Assembly (NCBI RefSeq): GCF_005298175.1
Contig: NZ_SZYH01000001.1
Location: forward strand, 2,356,001-2,420,000
Direction: 5' to 3'
Length of the DNA: 64,000 nucleotides
Source: Marinobacter panjinensis
GTDB lineage: Bacteria > Pseudomonadota > Gammaproteobacteria > Pseudomonadales > Oleiphilaceae
The notes beneath the pieces are model-generated. The model did no database searches. It saw only the letters and a program-made list of their open reading frames with translations, and had not been told where the DNA came from. The translations under genes and the position numbers were made by a program. Position 1 is the first letter of the stretch. Every line of letters begins with the position of its first letter. Of the stretch, positions 38,569 through 47,682 are shown piece by piece.

Positions 38569-40245
38569 TCAGGGTTTGTCCGTCACCGCGCCTTCCGAGG
38601 CCGAACCTACCGTTCGCGCATACTTGGCCAGCACCCCACGGGTAAACCTCGGGGCCGGCTCTGACCAGGCTTTACGGCGGCGCTCCATCTCGCCGTCGGA
38701 AACATCCAGCTCGATACGGTTGTCGACAGCGTCGATGGTGATGGTGTCACCGTTCTCGACCAGTGCAAGCGGCCCGCCCTCGGCGGCTTCCGGCGTGATA
38801 TGGCCAACCACAAACCCGTGGCTGCCACCGGAGAAGCGCCCATCGGTAATCAGCGCCACATCGCTACCCAGGCCCTTACCCATGATGGCCGAGGTGGGTG
38901 TCAGCATCTCTCGCATGCCAGGACCACCTTTCGGCCCCTCATAACGGATCACCAGGACATCCCCGGCGACTACGGTGCCATCCATGATCCGCTCCTGGGC
39001 CTCTTCCTCGGAGTGGAACACCCGGGCCTGACCGGTGAAGTGGGTACCCTCCTTGCCGGTAATCTTGGCCACAGCGCCGGTGGGTGCAAGGTTGCCATAG
39101 AGGATACGCAGGTGGCTGTCCGCCTTGATCGGGTTATCAAAGGCATGAATGATGTCCTGGCTTTCCGGGTAGGGCGCCACATCCCTCAGGTTTTCGGCCA
39201 GACTCTGCCCCGTTACGGTCATGCAGTCCCCGTGCAGCATGCCCTTGTCCAGCAGCATTTTCATCAGCGGCTGGATACCACCGATGGCCACCAGCTCCGA
39301 CATCATGTAATGGCCGCTGGGACGCAGATCCGCAAGCACAGGTACCCGCTTGCCGATGTCCACGAAATCATCCAGAGACAGCTCGACCCCGACGGTACTG
39401 GCCATGGCCAGCAAGTGAAGCACCGCATTGGTGGAGCCACCCAGGGCAATCACCACCGTAATGGCGTTTTCAAAGGCTTCCCGGGTCATGATATCGGAAG
39501 GTTTGATGTCCCTGTCCAGCAGATTGAGCACAGCCGCACCTGCGGCCCGGCAGTCTGCGGCCTTGGTATCGGAAATGGCGTTCTGGGCAGAGCTGCCCGG
39601 CAAGCTCATCCCCATGGCTTCAATGGCCGAGGCCATGGTATTGGCGGTGTACATGCCGCCACAGGACCCGGGGCCGGGGATGGCGGTTTCCTCAATCTGC
39701 TTCACCTGGATCAGGTCGAGATCGCCACGGGCATGGGCTCCCACCGCCTCGAATACCGAGATAATATCGGTATGGTTCTTACCAGGCATGATGGTGCCGC
39801 CGTAGACAAACACCGAGGGCCGGTTCAACCGCGCAAGGCCCATCATGCAGCCAGGCATGTTCTTGTCGCAGCCGCCAATGGCTACCAGGCCGTCAAAGCC
39901 TTCACATCCGGCCACGGTTTCTATGGAGTCTGCAATCACTTCCCGCGATACCAGCGAGTACTTCATGCCCTCGGTGCCGTTGGCGATGCCATCGGACACG
40001 GTAATGGTATTGAACGTCAGGCTCTTGCCACCGGCTTCATCGGCTCCCGCGGCGGATTCTTCCGCAAGCTGGTTGATGTGCATGTTGCAGGGCGTCAGGT
40101 TGCTCCAGGTGGAAGCGATACCGATCTGGGGCTTGCGGAAATCCTCATCGGTAAAGCCCACGGCCCGCAACATGGCGCGGCTTGCCGATTTACCCAGACC
40201 ATCCACAACCGGGGACGAATAGCGGCGGCGCTTGTCTTCTGTCAT
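38569..40245 (-). CDS. ilvD: Dihydroxy-acid dehydratase
   Basis: Third step of isoleucine/valine synthesis: dehydrates 2,3-dihydroxy-3-methyl acids to 2-oxo acids. The 558-aa form has Fe-S cysteines in [25 protein letters not shown] and [16 protein letters not shown]-terminal [19 protein letters not shown] is the second family signature. The ATG at 40245 has AGGAG nearby; the long frame that begins at 40458 is an extension through the promoter region. Divergent from the glutaredoxin-like gene. Confidence 0.96.
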   Translation of the reverse strand: MTEDKRRRYSSPVVDGLGKSASRAMLRAVGFTDEDFRKPQIGIASTWSNLTPCNMHINQLAEESAAGADEAGGKSLTFNTITVSDGIANGTEGMKYSLVSREVIADSIETVAGCEGFDGLVAIGGCDKNMPGCMMGLARLNRPSVFVYGGTIMPGKNHTDIISVFEAVGAHARGDLDLIQVKQIEETAIPGPGSCGGMYTANTMASAIEAMGMSLPGSSAQNAISDTKAADCRAAGAAVLNLLDRDIKPSDIMTREAFENAITVVIALGGSTNAVLHLLAMASTVGVELSLDDFVDIGKRVPVLADLRPSGHYMMSELVAIGGIQPLMKMLLDKGMLHGDCMTVTGQSLAENLRDVAPYPESQDIIHAFDNPIKADSHLRILYGNLAPTGAVAKITGKEGTHFTGQARVFHSEEEAQERIMDGTVVAGDVLVIRYEGPKGGPGMREMLTPTSAIMGKGLGSDVALITDGRFSGGSHGFVVGHITPEAAEGGPLALVENGDTITIDAVDNRIELDVSDGEMERRRKAWSEPAPRFTRGVLAKYARTVGSASEGAVTDKP

Positions 40246-40456
40246 CGCGTTGTTCTCCTGTTGAACCACCGGTAAACCCGGCCTTGTTCCTGTTTTGAAC
40301 ATGAGATTGGCAGAAACACCCACGCACAGCAACATACCAGCGCCCCAGCGTACGCCGAGCCTGGCTCCGCCTCCTGCTGAATGATACTGTACGCGCTCCC
40401 GTATCTGGTGAGGTGCTTTATCGGCCCACCCCTCTAATCGGAGCCTTATCCTGTCC

Positions 40457-40852
40457 ATGAGAGTTATTATTCGTTATTTCTTCCGCACCCTTCGCCTGAT
40501 CCTGACACCGTTCATGTTGATCAGTGAAAAGCTCAGCACCCCCACGGGCGTCGAGCGGCCCCCTGAAGAACAAGGCCGTGTGGACGATGCCTGCAAGAAC
40601 CTGGCACTCTACCAATTCAGTGCCTGCCCGTTCTGCATCAAGGTCCGCAAGGAAATCGCTCGCCTGGGACTGAATATCGAAACCCGTGATGCCCAACATG
40701 ACGATAGTCACCGTGAAGCCCTTGCCGCCGGCGGCGGGCGCGTCAAGGTGCCCTGCCTGTTGATTCGGGAAAACGGCAACGACCAATGGCTGTACGAATC
40801 TGACGACATCAAGTCCTGGCTGCAGCAGCGGTTTCAACCCGCCAGTACTTGA
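40457..40852 (+). CDS. Membrane-anchored glutaredoxin-like protein
   Basis: 131 aa. An N-terminal basic/hydrophobic segment ([18 protein letters not shown]) looks like a membrane anchor; residues ~48-128 form a glutaredoxin/GST-N-type thioredoxin fold with the redox pair in [17 protein letters not shown], the cis-Pro in VKVPCLLI and a C-terminal [14 protein letters not shown] resembles glutaredoxins of the GrxB/NrdH-like type. It probably reduces a disulfide or glutathione adduct near the inner membrane. The target is unknown. Confidence 0.85.
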   Translation: MRVIIRYFFRTLRLILTPFMLISEKLSTPTGVERPPEEQGRVDDACKNLALYQFSACPFCIKVRKEIARLGLNIETRDAQHDDSHREALAAGGGRVKVPCLLIRENGNDQWLYESDDIKSWLQQRFQPAST

Positions 40853-40891
40853 TTCTCCCCTCCACTACCAGGTGAATAAACGGTAAAACAA

Positions 40892-40946
40892 GATGCAGGT
40901 CCGACTGATCTGCATCAACGGTATACCGGGTTCTGGCCCCTATAAT
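40892..40946 (+). promoter_or_regulatory. Phosphoketolase-like gene promoter with two dyads
   Basis: GATGCAG (40892-40898) pairs with CTGCATC (40910-40916); next comes the 10-bp palindrome CGGTATACCG (40919-40928); then a consensus TATAAT at 40941-40946. No recognisable -35 is seen, as in activator-dependent promoters. The first dyad might also be a weak terminator of the glutaredoxin gene, though no T-run follows. Confidence 0.4.
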
Positions 40947-40978
40947 CGCTTCATATATTGAAGCCGAGGAGGCCGGTC

Positions 40979-43387
40979 ATGTCATCCCCCAGAAATCCGG
41001 ACTCAGCCGAGCAGCCCGTTTCCGAATACGAGCGCTGGCGGCGGGGTTATGGCGTAATCCAGCACAGCGAAACCACGTGCGCCCAGGCCCGGCAAATGGC
41101 CGGCGATCTGGTGGCCGAAGGGTTTCAACCCGACACAGACTCCGTCTATCGCAAGCTGGCCAGCCTGGACCGTCTGGCCAGTGCCGGCCTGTGGCTGGTA
41201 GCGCACATGACCTACACCAAACGAGTAGACACCAGCGGCACGCCCCTGCAGCCCACAGACTTCAAAACCAATCCCGAGGGCCATACGGGTGGGGCGCTGA
41301 ACATGGTTCCTGCCTATGCCGCCTACCTGGCGCTGAACAACCTGACCGGCCAGACCAGAAGCTGGCTGATGGGCCAGGGGCATTGCGTCGCCGCGATTGA
41401 CGCGCTGAACGTGCTGACGGGCAACCTGCACCTGGAACAGCAGGACCGCTACCAGGGCAAGGACGGGCTCTCCCGCCTTGTTTCCGATTTCTATAGCTAC
41501 CGCCAAAGGCCGGACGGTGGCATGGAGGCCCCCCTGGGAAGTCACGTCAGCCCCCACACAGCCGGCGGTGTCATCGAAGGTGGCTATCTCGGTTTCGCAG
41601 AACTCCAGTACGCCCACATGCCACTGCCGGGTGAGTCACTGGTAGCCTTCCTGTCTGATGGCGCCGCAGAAGAACAGCGCGGCAGTGACTGGGTGCCACG
41701 CTGGTGGCGGGCAGAAGATTGCGGCTCGGTACTGCCCATCATGATTGCCAATGGCCGACGGATAGAGCAACGCACGGAACTGGGAACCCGCGCGGGCCTG
41801 GAACGATTTGGCGAACACCTGGCGCATTGCGGTTTCGAGCCGCTGCGTTTTGATGGCCGCGATCCGGCCGCCTTCGTTTGTGCCCTGTTCAATATGGAGC
41901 GAAAGCTGGGTGACTACCGCCAGCAGGCCCTGAACGGGGTGCGGCCCTACCCGGTCCCGATTCCCTATGGCATCGCCGAAACCACCAAGGGTTTTGGCTT
42001 TTATGGCGCCGGCAGCAATCCCGCCCATAACCTGCCACTACCCGGGAACCCCAAAATGGATACCAGAGCCAGGGAGCTGTTCCATCATCATGCCGGTTTG
42101 CTATGGGTACCACCCGAGCAACTGGCCAATGCGGTCTGCGAACTCAACCAGCATTGGCAACAGGAACGTCCCTTGGAACGGGACCATGCGCTGGCGACAC
42201 GCAATCCGCCAGATCCGGTTATACCAACACTGCCTCCCTCCAATGATTCGGGCTCACCAATGTTGGCAGTGGACGATTTCTTCAAGGCGCTGGTCGAGGC
42301 AAACCCGGAGTTAAGGGCGCGCGTAGGCAACCCGGATGAACTGGCCAGTAATCGCCTGGAGGGTGTACTCAATGGCCTCAAGCACCGGGTAAATGACCCG
42401 GAAAGCGAACAGGAGTCTGTTCACGGGAAGATCATCACCGCGCTCAATGAGGAAGCCGTAGTGTCGGCCTGTCTGGCCAACAAGGCAGGGTTGAACCTGG
42501 TGGCCAGCTACGAGGCATTCTGCGTAAAAATGCTGGGGGCAATCCGCCAGGCGCTGATCTTTGCCCGCCAGCAGAAGGAAGTCGGCAGGCCCGCCCGCTG
42601 GCTCGGTTTCCCGGTGATTGCCACCTCCCACACCTGGGAAAATGGCAAGAACCAGCAATCCCATCAGGACACCACTTTTTGCGAAAGCCTGTTAGGGGAA
42701 ATGAGCGATGTCAGCCGCGTCCTCTTTCCTGCCGACTATAACAGCACCCTGGAGGCGCTGCCCGGCGTCTACCTGGGGCGGGGGCAACTGACCTGCATGG
42801 TGATACCGAAACGTGGTCGACCGGTGGTGTTCGATCGGGATGAGGCACAGTTGCTGGCAAAAAACGGCGCCCTGGTGGTGGATGAGGATACCTCCCCCGG
42901 CGAACCTGTCATGCTGATCGCCAATGGCGCTTACCAGCTTTCCGAAATGATCCGTGCCAGCGAGCGGCTGCGGGAAACCGGCACACCCTTCCGGCTGGTG
43001 TATGTGCAGGAGCCCGGCCGCTTCCGCGAACCCAGGGATACCCTGGAAGCGGCGCAGTGTATTCCTGGTCTGGAGCAGGAGCGCCTGTTCCCCAGGAGGA
43101 TGACACGTCGTGTTGCTCTCACCCACATGCGCCCGGAGGTCTTCCGGGGCCATCTTTCGCCGCTGTTCCCTCAGCCGTCGAAATCCCGTGTCCTCGGGTA
43201 CATCAACCGCGGTGGCACCCTGAACGAGGCAGGCATGCTGTTTACTAACCGCAGCTCCTGGGCCCACGTCCTGGCCGCCTGCGCAGATGTCCTGGAACGG
43301 CCGCCCGGGGAGTGGCTCTCCAGTGCGGAGCTGGCTGCCGTCGAGGGACGCGGCGATGCCGCCATCGTCACCCGGAGCCAGAACTGA
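40979..43387 (+). CDS. Divergent phosphoketolase-family protein (ThDP-dependent)
   Basis: 802 aa, the standard phosphoketolase length. Recognisable family stretches are NPEGHTGGALNMVPAYAAYL, MGQGHCVAAIDALN (canonical: GPGHG), LSDGAAEEQRGSDW (canonical: GDGEAETGP, ThDP-Mg site), NPDELASNRL, LVASYEAF and TSHTWENGKNQQSHQD. Phosphoketolases split xylulose- or fructose-phosphate into acetyl-phosphate and an aldose phosphate. Here the diphosphate/Mg loop and the GHG motif deviate, so activity and substrate need caution. GAGGAGG precedes the ATG at 40979. Its last 20 nt overlap the P-type ATPase gene tail to tail. Confidence 0.75.
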   Translation: MSSPRNPDSAEQPVSEYERWRRGYGVIQHSETTCAQARQMAGDLVAEGFQPDTDSVYRKLASLDRLASAGLWLVAHMTYTKRVDTSGTPLQPTDFKTNPEGHTGGALNMVPAYAAYLALNNLTGQTRSWLMGQGHCVAAIDALNVLTGNLHLEQQDRYQGKDGLSRLVSDFYSYRQRPDGGMEAPLGSHVSPHTAGGVIEGGYLGFAELQYAHMPLPGESLVAFLSDGAAEEQRGSDWVPRWWRAEDCGSVLPIMIANGRRIEQRTELGTRAGLERFGEHLAHCGFEPLRFDGRDPAAFVCALFNMERKLGDYRQQALNGVRPYPVPIPYGIAETTKGFGFYGAGSNPAHNLPLPGNPKMDTRARELFHHHAGLLWVPPEQLANAVCELNQHWQQERPLERDHALATRNPPDPVIPTLPPSNDSGSPMLAVDDFFKALVEANPELRARVGNPDELASNRLEGVLNGLKHRVNDPESEQESVHGKIITALNEEAVVSACLANKAGLNLVASYEAFCVKMLGAIRQALIFARQQKEVGRPARWLGFPVIATSHTWENGKNQQSHQDTTFCESLLGEMSDVSRVLFPADYNSTLEALPGVYLGRGQLTCMVIPKRGRPVVFDRDEAQLLAKNGALVVDEDTSPGEPVMLIANGAYQLSEMIRASERLRETGTPFRLVYVQEPGRFREPRDTLEAAQCIPGLEQERLFPRRMTRRVALTHMRPEVFRGHLSPLFPQPSKSRVLGYINRGGTLNEAGMLFTNRSSWAHVLAACADVLERPPGEWLSSAELAAVEGRGDAAIVTRSQN

Positions 43388-46124
43388 GGGCGCCTCCGGC
43401 GCCCTTGTCCCATCGACGCCTGAGCCAGGTTTCCAGCTCCAGCACCACCAGCACGATCACTCCGGCACTCGCCGCAAAGGCCAGAGCACCAGGGGTAAGA
43501 GGGGCACTGGCAAAAGTCTGGTGAAACAATGGCAAGTAGGTAAATAGCAATTGCAGCAGAATCACCGCCCCCACCGCCATCAATACAATGGGGGTGCCCA
43601 GAACCCCCTTCAGGGTAATGGACGCGCTATCCAGGTAGCGTACGGCGAACAGGTAAAAAACCTCCATCGCCACAAGGGTGTTCACCGCCAGTGTGCGGGC
43701 AACCGATTCATCGTCAAACCGGTACATGGCCCAATACCAGGCGGCGAAGATACCGATCAGGAACAACAGGGACACAAAAGCGACCCGCCAGACCACAAAC
43801 CCTGCCAGCAGTGACTCGTCTCTTGGCCGCGGAGGCCGTTTCATGACATCCGGTTCGGTAGGCTCGAACGCCAGGGTCATTGCCAGGATCACCGAACTGA
43901 CCATGTTGACCCAGAGAATCTGCAGCGCTGAAATCGGCAACGCCAGCCCCAGCAACAGAGCCGTGATCAGGCTGACGGACTCGCCACCATTAATTGGCAA
44001 CATGAAGGCAATGCCCTTCTTGAGATTGGTATAGACCGTGCGCCCCTCCCGCACGGCGGCAGCAATACTGGCGAAGTTATCGTCCAGCAGTACCACCGAA
44101 GCTGCCTCCCGGGCGGCCTCGGAGCCTTTGACTCCCATGGCGATGCCAACATCGGCACGCTTGAGGGCAGGTGCATCGTTCACGCCGTCACCCGTCATGG
44201 CCACCACGCCATGCAACGCCTGTAATGCCTCTACCAGTCGCAGTTTGTGTTCAGGACTCGTGCGGGCAAAAATATCCACCTCGCTGGCAACCTGCTTCAA
44301 TTCGTTCTCGTCCAGCCGATCCAACTCACGGCCGGTGATCACCCGGGAGGTATTCTTCAGCCCCAGCCGTGCGCCAATGGCACTGGCAGTCATGGCGTGA
44401 TCGCCGGTAATCATCTTTACCCGGATACCCGCGTCGTGGCAGTCCTGAATAGCGCGGATAGCTTCCTGCCGCGGCGGGTCCAGAAGACCCACGAGACCCA
44501 ACAGTTCCAGCCCGTCCTCAACGTCCTCGACGGCAAGAGTATTCTGCGACGCCTCGGCCGGCCTGCGTGCCAGGGCCAGCACTCTCAGCCCTTCGGAGGC
44601 CAGCTCGGAAACTGCACTGCTCCACTCTTCCCGGCCCAGTGACGCGGTTTCGCCATTATCGGTCACCATGCTGGCGCACATTTCCAGGATCCGTTCAGGG
44701 GCACCCTTTACGTAGACCACGCCATGGCGATGATGATCATGGTTGAGTGTCGCCATGAAGCGGTACTCAGCGTCAAAGGGCACTTCATCAGCCCGTGGCC
44801 ACTGCCTGCCATCTGTCTCCGGATCGAACCCCGCCTTCTGGGCAAAAACCTTCAGGGCTCCCTCCATGGGGTCACCGGCAACCCGGATCGTTCCCTCATG
44901 GCGTTCCAGGTGGGCGTCGTTGCATAGCGCGGCGGCTCTCGCCAATTCATCCAGCAGCGGATTGTCGGAGACTACATCATTGCCGTGGCGAATATCCCCC
45001 TCCGGCTCGTAACCTTCGCCCTCTATATCCAGACGCTTTCCGGCCACCACCGCGGCAGTCACCATCATTTCATTGCGGGTCAGGGTTCCGGTTTTGTCGG
45101 AGCAGATCACTGATACCGCACCCAGGGTTTCGATCACCGGCATTCTGCGCACAACCGCGTGACGGGTTGCCATCCGTCGAACGCCGATGGCCAGGGTTAT
45201 GGTGAGAATCGCCGGGAGCCCCTCGGGAATCGCCGCCACGGTCAGGCCCACAACCGCCATGAACAGATCCCGAACCGGAAGCCCGCTCAGGGCGAGGCCA
45301 CCACCGAATATCGCGATACCGGCAACAATGATGACCATTGACAGGTAACGGGCAAAGCGGTCGATCTGCTCAAGCAGGGGCGTTTTGAGGGTAGTGGTAT
45401 CCTGCAGCAAGCCGGAAATCCGGCCGATTTCAGTGCTTTCTCCTGTCCTGACGACCACCCCGCGGCCGGTACCTGTGGCCACCATCGTGCCCGAAAAGGC
45501 CATATTGAGCTGGTCACCGAGGACTGCATCTGCTGGCTGCACATCGGTTGTTTTGTTTACCGGTTCGGACTCTCCGGTCAGCACTGCCTCTTCGATTTTG
45601 AGGTTATGGCAGCGTTCCAGCCGGAGATCGGCTGGCACCCGGTCACCGGGTTCCAGGACTACCGTATCACCGGGCACCAGGTCGGCGGCGTCTATCTTCT
45701 GCTGCCCTCCTTCGCGAACCACCACGGCCTTGGGTGCGAGCATGTGCCGAATCGCCGAGAGTGCCTGTTCGGCCTTGCCTTCCTGTATAAACCCCACCAG
45801 GGTCTGGACAACCACCACTGCCATAATCACCGTGGTATCCACCCAATGGCCCAGCAGGGCGGTAATCACCGCTGCCGTAATCAGAACATAAATCAGGAAG
45901 TTTTTAAGCTGATTGCCAAGGCGGGCAAGAGGACCGCGGCGACGTGCTTCCGGCAGCCGATTGTGACCATATTCATTCAGTCTCTCGGCCACTTTCTGTG
46001 CCGACAATGGCCCTGCAACAGACAGCTCCGAACGGGCTTTATCGATTTCAATGGCGTGCCAGTGCACGTCATCGAAACCTGCAGGTTCACCAGCTTTCAA
46101 TGGCGTGGATTCAGAAGATGACAT
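43368..46124 (-). CDS. P2-type cation-transporting ATPase
   Basis: 918-aa P-type pump with about ten helices. It has the N-terminal cation-ATPase domain, TGES, the PEGLPA motif in helix 4, the phosphorylated Asp343 in CSDKTGTLTRNEMM, KGAPERIL (nucleotide domain) and MTGDGVNDAPALKRADVGIA. These place it with Ca/cation pumps such as PacL. In helix 6, where SERCA has NLVTDGLPA, this protein reads NMVSSVILA, so the Asp ligand is replaced by Ser and the ion is uncertain. It follows the Yip1 gene on the same strand. Confidence 0.88.
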   Translation of the reverse strand: MSSSESTPLKAGEPAGFDDVHWHAIEIDKARSELSVAGPLSAQKVAERLNEYGHNRLPEARRRGPLARLGNQLKNFLIYVLITAAVITALLGHWVDTTVIMAVVVVQTLVGFIQEGKAEQALSAIRHMLAPKAVVVREGGQQKIDAADLVPGDTVVLEPGDRVPADLRLERCHNLKIEEAVLTGESEPVNKTTDVQPADAVLGDQLNMAFSGTMVATGTGRGVVVRTGESTEIGRISGLLQDTTTLKTPLLEQIDRFARYLSMVIIVAGIAIFGGGLALSGLPVRDLFMAVVGLTVAAIPEGLPAILTITLAIGVRRMATRHAVVRRMPVIETLGAVSVICSDKTGTLTRNEMMVTAAVVAGKRLDIEGEGYEPEGDIRHGNDVVSDNPLLDELARAAALCNDAHLERHEGTIRVAGDPMEGALKVFAQKAGFDPETDGRQWPRADEVPFDAEYRFMATLNHDHHRHGVVYVKGAPERILEMCASMVTDNGETASLGREEWSSAVSELASEGLRVLALARRPAEASQNTLAVEDVEDGLELLGLVGLLDPPRQEAIRAIQDCHDAGIRVKMITGDHAMTASAIGARLGLKNTSRVITGRELDRLDENELKQVASEVDIFARTSPEHKLRLVEALQALHGVVAMTGDGVNDAPALKRADVGIAMGVKGSEAAREAASVVLLDDNFASIAAAVREGRTVYTNLKKGIAFMLPINGGESVSLITALLLGLALPISALQILWVNMVSSVILAMTLAFEPTEPDVMKRPPRPRDESLLAGFVVWRVAFVSLLFLIGIFAAWYWAMYRFDDESVARTLAVNTLVAMEVFYLFAVRYLDSASITLKGVLGTPIVLMAVGAVILLQLLFTYLPLFHQTFASAPLTPGALAFAASAGVIVLVVLELETWLRRRWDKGAGGALSSGSG

Positions 46125-46208
46125 TGCCGGACTCCCTGGCCATATACCTGCCGATATTGAAACCGGAGGCAGGCCCGGAAGGGTTGCTTCAGGTCAAGAG
46201 TTGCCCGG

Positions 46209-46231
46209 AAAGGCCGGGATCGCCGGCCTTT
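46209..46231 (-). terminator. Hairpin between Yip1 and P-type ATPase genes
   Basis: 9-bp perfect stem AAAGGCCGG / CCGGCCTTT around a 5-nt loop, 30 nt after the Yip1 stop. No T-run follows on the minus strand, so termination would be weak or partial. Confidence 0.45.
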
Positions 46232-46260
46232 GATTCGCCTTTTCAGCAAACATTCGCGCT

Positions 46261-46872
46261 CTAGCCTTGCACAAACACCGGGCCAAAACCGTAGTTCCAG
46301 AGGATAACGGAGCCCACACGAGTGGAAACCAGAATCACCAGTGCCACCGTCAGCAGTGCACCGACATACATTACCGCCTGGTCCTTTGGGATGCGCATGA
46401 CAATGGGCAGACCTTCGTACATCAGCCAGGCACCATAGCCGGCCGCTGCCAGAAAAACGAGTGCATTGAACCAGGGCACCGGATACAGCAGAGCGAACCC
46501 GGCCAGGAACAGCGGCGTGCACGAGTACGCTGCCAGTGCAATCGCGTTGGAAGGCACCGGCTCCTCATCAGCGCCGTAGGTCCTGGCCATCCAGTTGATC
46601 GCATACCCCAGAGCAAACACACCCACCAGCATGGCCAGGTAGGTGAGTACACTCATCTGGAATGCGCTGATTTCTGTCAGTTTGATCAGTCGGTCACTAC
46701 CGACTGTCCAGCCAAAGTGCGCCGTGGAGATGTAGGCACAAATCGGCGCTATGGCTGCAAGTACCAGTACATAGGCAACATAGAGTCTTCTGGGGGGCGC
46801 ATGTTCCTTGCGGATTTCTGCCCACTCACTATCGGGATGGGTAAACAGACCAAATGCGTGATTCAGGAGCAT
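46261..46872 (-). CDS. Yip1-family membrane protein
   Basis: 203 aa with five predicted helices. The N-terminal MLLNHAFGLFTHPDSEWAEI and the following pattern (PPRRLYVAYVLVLAAIAPIC) are typical of bacterial Yip1-domain proteins, whose function is unknown. PVPWFNALVFLAAAGYGAWL lies in the last third. Downstream on the same strand is the P-type ATPase (136 nt). The upstream side is the decayed sugar locus. Confidence 0.8.
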   Translation of the reverse strand: MLLNHAFGLFTHPDSEWAEIRKEHAPPRRLYVAYVLVLAAIAPICAYISTAHFGWTVGSDRLIKLTEISAFQMSVLTYLAMLVGVFALGYAINWMARTYGADEEPVPSNAIALAAYSCTPLFLAGFALLYPVPWFNALVFLAAAGYGAWLMYEGLPIVMRIPKDQAVMYVGALLTVALVILVSTRVGSVILWNYGFGPVFVQG

Positions 46873-46939
46873 AGCTCGACCCCCCTTGGGTTGAGATTGT
46901 TATTGGTCTGGATAATTACGTTCTGCGGGTCTCAACAGA

Positions 46940-47357
46940 TCAGACCCGGCCTGTTTCCGGCACGAGATGCTGCAAACGGTCAATCGTTGGCAAAGCATCA
47001 AATGCACCGAAGTGCATGGCCGTGTAGGCGCCGCAACGAGCGGCAAATGCCAGTGCCGCCTCGAGGTTTCCCGGCACTGCCAGCCAGTCACTGAAGGCTG
47101 CGCTTCCAATGGCTTGCGTACCAAGCCCAAACAACAGGCCGGCAACAAAGGAATCACCGGCGCTTTCCCCGAACAGCGCCTCCAGCTCCTCGCGGCTGAA
47201 CTTAACGATGTCCGCCATACCGGCAGCTTTCAGGATATGAGGTGCCGGCCTTTCATCGGCCGGCCAGAGCAGCTGCCGACAGTTCACGTCAAAGCTGACC
47301 AGACAGCCGTGCGCTCTGGCGCGCCGCATCATTGTAAAGGTAGTCTCCCGGATAGCC
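46940..47357 (-). pseudogene. Remnant of a PfkB-family sugar kinase
   Basis: Frame encodes MRRARAHGCLVSFDVNCRQ and IVKFSREELEALFGE, normal for the middle of fructokinase-type PfkB proteins, then jumps to SAGDSFVAGLLFGLG, the anion-hole/base signature that usually lies ~80 residues further on. The N-terminal ~130 residues are missing too. The C-terminal end (LPTIDRLQHL...) is intact to its stop. So at least two deletions have removed most of the enzyme. Confidence 0.75.
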
Positions 47358-47446
47358 GGCGCCGTGAACGTCTTCCGGCACCCTCAGGCCCATTTGCAAA
47401 GCTGCCTGAATAGCCGCCAGGGCAATCCGGTCACTCATACACAGCA
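47358..47446 (-). pseudogene. Remnant of a LacI-family regulator
   Basis: About 28 codons: CMSDRIALAAIQAALQMGLR followed by VPEDVHG. This is the effector-domain segment of LacI regulators just before the conserved GFDD. It is fused in frame, upstream, to the ABC ATPase remnant at IML|CMSDR and runs out into the PfkB remnant downstream. DNA-binding domain and the rest are gone. Confidence 0.7.
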
Positions 47447-47633
47447 TGATCTGCGGTTCCCGGGCCATGGCGCGGCTGATGGCCACTCGCTGGCGCTGGC
47501 CGCCGGACAATTCACGGGGTTTGCGTTGCGCAGGCTGGTGAGCTGGAGTACCTCTGCAGTCTTCTCCACCCACTCCCGGACCTTACCCCTGTTGGCCTTG
47601 TCCAGTTTCAGCCCGCAGTTCCACACAAGCCAT
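47447..47633 (-). pseudogene. Remnant of a MalK/AglK-type sugar ABC transporter ATPase
   Basis: An AGAGGAG ribosome site and ATG (47633) start MACVELR, the usual MalK N-terminus. A deletion then joins this to GLKLDKANRGKVREWVEK and TAEVLQLTSL (helical domain; Walker A lost). A frameshift near 47520-47535 is needed to reach KPRELSGGQRQRVAISRAMA (ABC signature). The Walker B region is replaced by the LacI fragment. Position directly after the alpha-glucosidase matches aglK in aglEFGAK operons. Confidence 0.75.
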
Positions 47634-47682
47634 GGTGGAGACTCCTCTGTTGAACCCGGTTCACCGACCGGGCCCGGATGTT

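Noticed and set aside
38800..40275. Open frame of 491 codons on the plus strand opposite ilvD
   Set aside because: It is the antisense shadow of a high-GC gene; the product is His/Gly/Arg-rich with no domain, while ilvD on the other strand is fully conserved.
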